Positions 4,815 to 9,796 of a DNA stretch of 9,796 nucleotides are shown piece by piece. The notes below the pieces were generated by a model, which saw only the letters and a list, made by a program, of their open reading frames with translations, was not told the DNA's origin and made no database searches. This stretch comes from CAYPPK01 sp964412615 (lineage in GTDB: Bacteria > Patescibacteriota > Minisyncoccia > Sungbacterales > HO2-52-23). Numbering within the stretch: position 1 is the stretch's first letter; each line of letters opens with the position of its first letter. The translations under genes were made by a program, and so were the position numbers. Location: positions 1 through 9,796 of the forward strand of contig CAYPPK010000014.1 of the NCBI GenBank assembly GCA_964412615.1, read 5' to 3'.

Positions 4815-5932
4815 AGTTTATCCAAGCCGTTCTAATTTTAGCGGGAATGATTATCGGGGTGGGGATGTTTGGCATCCCTTTTTCTTTTGTGCAGGCCGGA
4901 TTTTGGCTGGGGGTTGGAGAATTGGCAATTCTTACCGGGCTGATGGCCTTGATTCATCTTTTTTATGCTCGGATTATTGTTGCCACCCCTGTTCCTCACC
5001 GCCTGCCGGGCTATGTTGGTCTGCATCTCGGAGGGCGCGCTGAAATACTCGCGGTCTTATCTTCTTTTTTCGGGATTATTGGTTCGCTGCTGGCTTATAT
5101 CTTGATCGGATCTATTTTCCTAAATAATATTTTTCAAAATTTTTGGGCAGGATCAAGCGAGGTGTTTTGGGCGGTAATCATAACCGCCTCCAGCGCCCTG
5201 GTTACGCTTTTCAGCATTAAAAAAGAGGCCTATATTGACAGCATCTTGTCCGCCCTCTTGCTCGCGCTCCTGGGGTTGGTGATTTTCCTTCTTTTTCCGC
5301 AAGCCAAACCAGAAAATTTCTCCGGAATAAATTTGCCGGAGGCCTTTTTGCCTTATGGCGTGCTTTTGTTCGCCCTGGCGGGCAGTACCGCTATACCGAA
5401 TGTTGTGGCCATTCTCGGAAAAAATTCAAAAAAAATCACCCCAGCGGTGCTGGCCGGCAGCTTGATTCCCGGGGTTGTTTATTTTCTATTTGCGTTTGCG
5501 GTAGTGGGAGTATTGGGAAGCAGTGTGAGCGAAGAAGCCATAGCGAGTTTGAAAAACGTAATGAGCGGCAACATGATATTAGTTTTAAGCTTGATTGGAT
5601 TTCTTTCGGTTTACGATTCTTATATAATTCTCAATTCCAATGCCCAATCCCTGCTTAAACTTGATTTCAGATTTCCGGCAAAAATTGCTTGGCTGCTTGC
5701 TTCCTTGGTGCCGTTTGCGCTTTATGTGGCAGGAATGCAAAATTTTATTCTTATCATCGGCGCAACTGGAGCAATCGCCGGAGGAATTGAAATAGGTTTG
5801 ATAGTAGCTACTTATCACCGCGTTTGCCGAAAGCAGGGACAGATTTTTTCCGTCTTTTCTTATTACTGGAAAACAGTTTTGTTTTTATTGGTTGCCGTAG
5901 GCGTAGCCTACGAACTTTATCGATTTTTATAA
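4811..5932 (+). CDS. Amino-acid permease (aromatic amino acid transporter-like, APC superfamily)
   Basis: A 373-residue integral membrane protein with about 11 predicted membrane helices (roughly 5-30, 33-56, 80-104, 118-135, 142-162, 178-200, 213-236, 252-272, 292-309, 312-335 and 353-371). The first helix has the broken-helix substrate motif GMIIGVGMFGIPF (12-24) typical of the HAAAP/AAAP branch of the APC fold. Such proteins import amino acids (Tyr, Trp and others) by coupling to H+ or Na+. Helix 6 has the matching LAGSTAIPNVV (189-199). Helix 8 has SVYDSYIILNSNAQSL (266-281), where the other half of the ion/substrate site usually lies. The ATG overlaps the upstream stop, and an AGGA lies 9 nt before it. 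Uptake of an amino acid by a likely auxotroph would fit a CPR lifestyle. The substrate cannot be decided from sequence. Confidence 0.85.
   Translation: MKFIQAVLILAGMIIGVGMFGIPFSFVQAGFWLGVGELAILTGLMALIHLFYARIIVATPVPHRLPGYVGLHLGGRAEILAVLSSFFGIIGSLLAYILIGSIFLNNIFQNFWAGSSEVFWAVIITASSALVTLFSIKKEAYIDSILSALLLALLGLVIFLLFPQAKPENFSGINLPEAFLPYGVLLFALAGSTAIPNVVAILGKNSKKITPAVLAGSLIPGVVYFLFAFAVVGVLGSSVSEEAIASLKNVMSGNMILVLSLIGFLSVYDSYIILNSNAQSLLKLDFRFPAKIAWLLASLVPFALYVAGMQNFILIIGATGAIAGGIEIGLIVATYHRVCRKQGQIFSVFSYYWKTVLFLLVAVGVAYELYRFL
5896..5912 (+). other. Tight hairpin at the 3' end of the permease gene
   Basis: CGTAGGC (5896-5902) and GCCTACG (5906-5912) form a perfect 7-bp stem with a 3-nt loop inside the last codons of the permease. 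A T5 run ends about 16 nt later, too far for a classical terminator. It could cause partial attenuation or mark a processing site between the permease and the ATPase, or it could arise by chance from the codons. Confidence 0.35.
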
Positions 5933-5935
5933 TTT

Positions 5936-8536
5936 ATGCTTACCCCAGATTCCATTAAGCAGCCCTTTTGGGCGATGAAAACCGAAGAAGCGCTGAAAGT
6001 TTTGGAGACCATTCCAACGGGGCTGGCGGAAAAAGAAATTTCGGCGCGCCGGACTCTTTTTGGAGCTAATGATATTAGTGTACATGCTCGCCTGACTGCG
6101 GTTAAAATTTTTTTGAATCAATTTTATAGTCCTCTAATATTAGTTTTGCTCGGCGCCGGATCAATAACCTTTATTCTTAGAGAATGGACAAATACCGTCG
6201 TTATATTGGCAGCGGTGGCCGTAAATACCGCTTTGGGTTTTTACCAGGAAAACAAAGCCGAAACGGCGCTGGAAGTTCTTAAATCTTATATTCGCACGCG
6301 GACCCGAGTTAAGCGTTCCGGCCAAGAACATGAAATAGACGCCGCGGAATTGGCGCCAGGCGATCTTATTCGCGTTTTGCAAGGAGATCGGGTACCGGCT
6401 GATGCCAGATTAATTTTTGCCAATAGTTTGGAAGCAGATGAGTCTGTTCTTACCGGCGAATCGCAACCGGTAGAGAAAACAGCTGCAGCTTTGCCGGCCG
6501 GAACCGCTTTGGCCGAAAGAAAATCCATGCTTTTTAGCGGAACTTTAGTGGTGCAGGGTTTTGGAGATGCCGTGGTTACGGCCACCGGTAATGCCACAGA
6601 ATTTGGTCAAATTGCGGCTTTGGTTGAAAAAAAAGATCGTGAACAAACTCCTCTGCAAGCTGCTATTACCCGTTTTACCGTGCGAGCCGGAGGGATGCTG
6701 GGAATTTTAATAAGTGTTCTTTTTGGCCTGGGAATTTACGCCGGCCTGGATATTTTTGAAATGTTTTTGATCGGAGTAGCCGTGGCGGTTTCCGCCGTTC
6801 CGGAGGGTTTGCCCATCGCCCTGACGGTTATTTTAGCCGTAGGAGTGCAGCGCTTGGCAAAGAAAAACGGAGTAGTGAGAAAATTATTGGCGGCCGAAAC
6901 TCTTGGGTCTGCCAGTTTGATTCTTACCGATAAAACCGGCACTCTGACGCAAGCCAAAATGGAAATAGCCAGAGTTCTTCCTTACCAAACGAGCGGATTA
7001 GCTGCCGAAAAAAATTTGCTTCTGGAGGCGGTAGCCAATACGGATGTGGTGGTGGAAAATCCGGAAGCAGCTTCTGACGCCTGGCGCATTTCCGGAAGAG
7101 CTTTGGAGGCGGCTTTGGTCAGAGGAGCTGCCGGCAAGGGAGTAAATTATAGTCAGGCCAAAGCCAAAATTTCCGATCGGGTTCCTTTTAGCTCCACCTC
7201 TAAATTTTCGGCTGTAATCATGTATAATGGAACCGAACCGCGCATGGTGATGCTGGGGGCTCCGGACATTTTGCTCCAATATACCAATCTTAATACAGAA
7301 GAAAAAAAATCTGTTCTCATGGAAATCAATGGTTTAGCGACAGCCGGTGAGCGGGTGCTGGGCGTAGTCAGCAAAGCCTTGGCTGAAGATCACGGAAAAA
7401 TTAACCATCAGCAAGATTTACGTGATTTTCAGTTTACGGGCTTGCTTTCTTTTCGCGATCCTTTGCGGCCTAACGTGCGTGATGCCATTCAAAGAATCTG
7501 GCAAGCAGGAGTAAAAACGGTAATAGTAACGGGCGACCACCAGGGTACGGCCGAAGCTGTTGCTCGGGATTTGGGGCTGATAGACGGGAAGGGGGCTGTG
7601 CTTACCGGAGCTGACCTGAATTATTTGAAAAAAGAAGAACTTTACAGCCGCGCGGCTGAAGTAACGGTTTTTGCCCGCGTCACGCCGGAACAAAAAGTTA
7701 TGATTACCGAACTTTATAAAAGTCGTGGAGAAGTGGTAGCCGTGACCGGAGACGGAGTGAATGATGCCCCAGCTTTGCAAACCGCCGATATAGGCATTGC
7801 CGTAGGTTCGGGTACGGATGTTGCCAAAAGTGCCGCTGATCTGGTATTACTGGATGACAACTTTGAAACCATAGTTGCGGCTATTGAAGAAGGCAGAAGA
7901 ATCCTGGATAATATCAGAAAAGTTATCGTTTACTTGTTGTCCACGGTCTTTGATGAATTGCTTTTAATCGGCGGAGCACTGCTGATGGGCTTGGCCCTGC
8001 CTCTTTCGGCTCTGCAGATCTTATTCGTGAATTTTTTCTCGGATAGTTTCCCGGCCATCGGTTTTGCTTTTGAAAAAGGAGTTGACGGGCTGGGATCTAA
8101 ACCCAAGAGACTGCAGCGCAATTTATTTGACCGCGAATTGCGATTTATGATTTTTGTCATCGGTATTTTTACCTCGGCCATTCTTTTTTTACTTTATTAT
8201 TATTTGCAGCAAGCCGGCTATGACAAGAAGCTGGTGCAAACCTTTGTATTTGCTACTTTTGCCACCTACAGTTTATTTCTGGTATTTCCCTTGCGCAGTT
8301 TGGAAAAGAGCATTGCCGGCTACAACCCTTTTTCCAATTATTATCTTTTGGCCGGCGTGGGTATCGGTCTTGGCTTAACCCTGCTCTCCGTTTATGAACC
8401 TAATTTGCAAAAAGTTTTTGGCACCGTGGCCCTTCCCTGGCCCTGGTTGGCCGGAGTTGCGGCTGTGGGTTTCTTTAATATCATGGCCGTGGAAATCGGC
8501 AAGTGGCTCTTTCGAAGCAAAATTTTAAATTATTGA
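5936..8536 (+). CDS. P2-type cation-transporting ATPase (Ca2+-ATPase-like)
   Basis: An 866-residue membrane pump that couples ATP hydrolysis to cation movement. Order: cytoplasmic N-terminus, two membrane helices (about 54-105), actuator domain with TGES (173-176), helices 3-4 with PEGLP (289-293), phosphorylation site DKTGTLT (Asp332), nucleotide-binding domain with Phe418 and Lys423, TGDH (532-535), hinge DGVNDAP (606-612), then six C-terminal helices. Aligned by eye to SERCA, Glu290, Asn699 and Asp703 match the site-II ligands Glu309, Asn796 and Asp800. Glu674 matches Glu771, Ser702 replaces Thr799 and Val671 replaces Asn768, so one Ca2+-like site is likely. The usual KGAPE lysine (SERCA Lys515) is replaced by Leu440. 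The start ATG lies 3 nt after the permease stop with no SD; ATG 5975 is an alternative but would lose the Trp12 region usual in the family. Ion specificity (Ca2+, Mn2+ or monovalent) is inferred. Confidence 0.93.
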   Translation: MLTPDSIKQPFWAMKTEEALKVLETIPTGLAEKEISARRTLFGANDISVHARLTAVKIFLNQFYSPLILVLLGAGSITFILREWTNTVVILAAVAVNTALGFYQENKAETALEVLKSYIRTRTRVKRSGQEHEIDAAELAPGDLIRVLQGDRVPADARLIFANSLEADESVLTGESQPVEKTAAALPAGTALAERKSMLFSGTLVVQGFGDAVVTATGNATEFGQIAALVEKKDREQTPLQAAITRFTVRAGGMLGILISVLFGLGIYAGLDIFEMFLIGVAVAVSAVPEGLPIALTVILAVGVQRLAKKNGVVRKLLAAETLGSASLILTDKTGTLTQAKMEIARVLPYQTSGLAAEKNLLLEAVANTDVVVENPEAASDAWRISGRALEAALVRGAAGKGVNYSQAKAKISDRVPFSSTSKFSAVIMYNGTEPRMVMLGAPDILLQYTNLNTEEKKSVLMEINGLATAGERVLGVVSKALAEDHGKINHQQDLRDFQFTGLLSFRDPLRPNVRDAIQRIWQAGVKTVIVTGDHQGTAEAVARDLGLIDGKGAVLTGADLNYLKKEELYSRAAEVTVFARVTPEQKVMITELYKSRGEVVAVTGDGVNDAPALQTADIGIAVGSGTDVAKSAADLVLLDDNFETIVAAIEEGRRILDNIRKVIVYLLSTVFDELLLIGGALLMGLALPLSALQILFVNFFSDSFPAIGFAFEKGVDGLGSKPKRLQRNLFDRELRFMIFVIGIFTSAILFLLYYYLQQAGYDKKLVQTFVFATFATYSLFLVFPLRSLEKSIAGYNPFSNYYLLAGVGIGLGLTLLSVYEPNLQKVFGTVALPWPWLAGVAAVGFFNIMAVEIGKWLFRSKILNY

Positions 8537-8543
8537 AAAAAGT

Positions 8544-9008
8544 ATGACAGCCAACGAAAAAAGAATTTTATTTTTTGAATACGAAAGCGTAATTCCAACC
8601 GGTCTGCCTGAAGCAGTTCCAACGGCAACTCCCAGTCTGGCAACTATTCTAAAAGAGTTAGCCAAAATACATGCGCTTTATATGATTTCCGACCAGGAAG
8701 ATATTGCCGGATCGGTGGAAGAATTTGGTTTGACTAAATATTTTGCCGATATTTTTGAAAAAGAACGGTTGGGCAAAATACCAAAGACCGATCAATGGTT
8801 TTATTTGACTCCGATTGACGAACTAAGTTTGGAAAAAGAAAAAGTTACGGTAATTGCCAATTCGGTGGAAGGAATCAGCGGAGCTAAACAGGCAGGCTTG
8901 CCGGTTATTGCCTGCACCTGGGGCCAGGAGCGGGAGGCTTTAATAAATGCCAAGCCTGACTTTTTAGCCGATCAACCCCAAGAACTCTTGTCTATTTTGG
9001 CAATTTAA
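8544..9008 (+). CDS. HAD-fold protein lacking catalytic residues (predicted pseudoenzyme)
   Basis: 154 residues resembling a compact haloacid dehalogenase-like domain. The fold cues are a first strand RILFFEYES (7-15), ALYMISD (44-50), a FGLTKYFADIFEKERLGKIPK stretch (61-81) and AKQAGLPVIACTWG (114-127). The motif I Asp-x-Asp pair reads Glu12-Tyr-Glu14. Motif II keeps Ser49. Motif III has Lys78 or Lys81. Motif IV, usually GDSxxD, reads Ala105-Asn106-Ser107 with Gly110. Thus no catalytic aspartate remains, and phosphatase activity by the usual Asp-phosphate route is unlikely. The reading frame is intact and sits 7 nt after the ATPase stop, which argues for a selected binding or regulatory role and not for decay. 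A link to the pump is only suggested by adjacency. The HAD assignment is by eye; a divergent Rossmann-like protein is the alternative. Confidence 0.7.
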   Translation: MTANEKRILFFEYESVIPTGLPEAVPTATPSLATILKELAKIHALYMISDQEDIAGSVEEFGLTKYFADIFEKERLGKIPKTDQWFYLTPIDELSLEKEKVTVIANSVEGISGAKQAGLPVIACTWGQEREALINAKPDFLADQPQELLSILAI

Positions 9009-9009
9009 C

Positions 9010-9796
9010 ATGAAAATAATTGCTGATTTTCACATCCACTCGCCTTTTGCCCGAGCCGTGTCTAAAAACATGACTTTGGAAAATCTGGACCGCTGGGCAA
9101 AGATAAAAGGCATTACCGTATTGGGCACGGGAGATTTTACGCATCCGGCCTGGCTAAAAGAAATTAAGGCGAAACTTGAACCGGCTGAAGCCGGTTTGTT
9201 TAAATTAAAACCAAAATTTGGCGGTAAAAATCCAGCGATTCGTTTTATTTTAACAACAGAAATCTCAAGCATCTATTCCAAAGGAGGTAAAGTGAGAAGA
9301 ATTCATAATTTGGTTTTTTTGCCTTCTCTGGAGGCGGCCGAAAAATTTAACACTGTTTTGGGCTGGCAGGGAAATTTGAAATCGGACGGCCGGCCGATTG
9401 TCGGTTTGGGCGCCAAAGAATTGTTGCGGATGGCCCTGGATGTTAATCCCAATAGTTTTTTTGTTCCAGCGCACGTCTGGACTCCTTGGTTTTCTCTTTT
9501 CGGCTCTAAATCAGGCTTTGATACCTTAGAAGAATGCTTTGAAGAATATTCTAAACACATTTATGCCTTGGAAACCGGTTTGTCTTCGGACCCGGCTATG
9601 AATTGGCGGCTTTCGGCGCTGGATAAATATGCTTTACTTTCCAATTCTGACAGCCATTCTTTGCGGCGCATCGGCCGGGAGGCAAATATTCTTGACACCG
9701 AGCTTTCGTATGCCGGAATTATTGAGGCAATAAAAAACGGCATCCCGAGCAGAGTCCCGCGCAAATCCGCGAGCCGTTTTCTGGCAACTGTGGAAT
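9010..9796 (+). CDS. PHP-family endonuclease Q-like protein, partial (COG1379)
   Basis: Starting at ATG 9010, one base after the preceding TAA, 262 codons are open to the window edge; the C-terminus is missing. The PHP-domain metal motifs are clear: DFHIHS with His8 and His10, GTGDFTHP with Asp42 and His45, Glu84 in TTEIS, His99 in RRIHNL, AHVWTPWF with His155, Glu188 in ALETGLSSDP, and SNSDSHS with Asp214 and His216. This set and order match COG1379, whose characterised archaeal members (EndoQ) cut DNA 5' of uracil, hypoxanthine, xanthine and abasic sites in repair. The last visible residues (FLATVE) fit the segment that leads into the family's zinc-binding C-terminal part. Such proteins are sometimes mislabelled as UvrD helicases. 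A basic stretch, GIPSRVPRKSASRF (about 244-257), looks longer than usual. No SD is visible, so translation is probably coupled to the upstream gene. Confidence 0.9.
   Translation, partial: MKIIADFHIHSPFARAVSKNMTLENLDRWAKIKGITVLGTGDFTHPAWLKEIKAKLEPAEAGLFKLKPKFGGKNPAIRFILTTEISSIYSKGGKVRRIHNLVFLPSLEAAEKFNTVLGWQGNLKSDGRPIVGLGAKELLRMALDVNPNSFFVPAHVWTPWFSLFGSKSGFDTLEECFEEYSKHIYALETGLSSDPAMNWRLSALDKYALLSNSDSHSLRRIGREANILDTELSYAGIIEAIKNGIPSRVPRKSASRFLATVE

Noticed and set aside
5928..5933. TATAAT just before the ATPase start as an internal promoter
   Set aside because: Transcription would start inside the first codons of the ATPase gene, and no -35 is present.
8880..8930. CAGGCA...TGCCTG in the HAD-like gene as another inserted palindrome
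   Set aside because: It encodes AKQAGLPVIACTW, a normal conserved HAD segment, so the symmetry is likely chance from codons.

Overview
The window looks like a Patescibacteria/CPR-type bacterial chromosome segment. This is inferred from compact gene packing, moderate GC with A/T-rich spacers, mostly absent Shine-Dalgarno (SD) sequences, a beta-CASP RNase beside tgt, a COG1379/EndoQ-type PHP gene, and a palindromic GC-rich coding insertion of a kind I recall from such genomes. No rRNA, tRNA, CRISPR array or transposase was seen, so the phylum is a guess and not shown by a marker.

Layout: (1) 1-650, minus strand: a conspicuously GC-rich partial gene for a predicted coiled-coil lipoprotein. It has its own near-consensus sigma70 promoter, a leader of about 90 nt and a strong SD. 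(2) 651-914: an A/T-rich spacer with that promoter, a terminator-like hairpin and a long inverted repeat behind tgt. (3) 915-2084, minus: tRNA-guanine transglycosylase. (4) 2104-3465, plus: beta-CASP metallo-beta-lactamase RNase, divergent from tgt with only 19 bp between the start codons; overlapping -10 boxes predict (near-)leaderless mRNAs. (5) 3466-4202: two hairpin terminators, then a second GC-rich, minus-strand, orphan gene of 158 codons with its own TTGACA-type promoter, structured leader, strong SD and TTG start. (6) 4203-9796, plus: a tight operon of SLOG/LOG-like nucleotide-binding protein, amino-acid permease, P2-type cation ATPase, HAD-fold protein lacking every catalytic acid, and the N-terminal part of a PHP-family endonuclease Q-like enzyme that runs off the window.

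Working together: the five-gene operon is packed with an ATGA overlap and gaps of 3, 7 and 1 nt, so it is probably co-transcribed, but its functions (nucleotide binding, membrane transport, deaminated-base repair) do not form an obvious pathway. tgt and the RNase both act on RNA and share a promoter region. The most unusual signal is the pair of GC-rich minus-strand genes. Unlike the host-like genes, each sits in an autonomous promoter / ~90-nt leader / GGGAGGAAA-type SD unit, and the complete one also has its own terminator. They look like independently expressed, possibly acquired cassettes.
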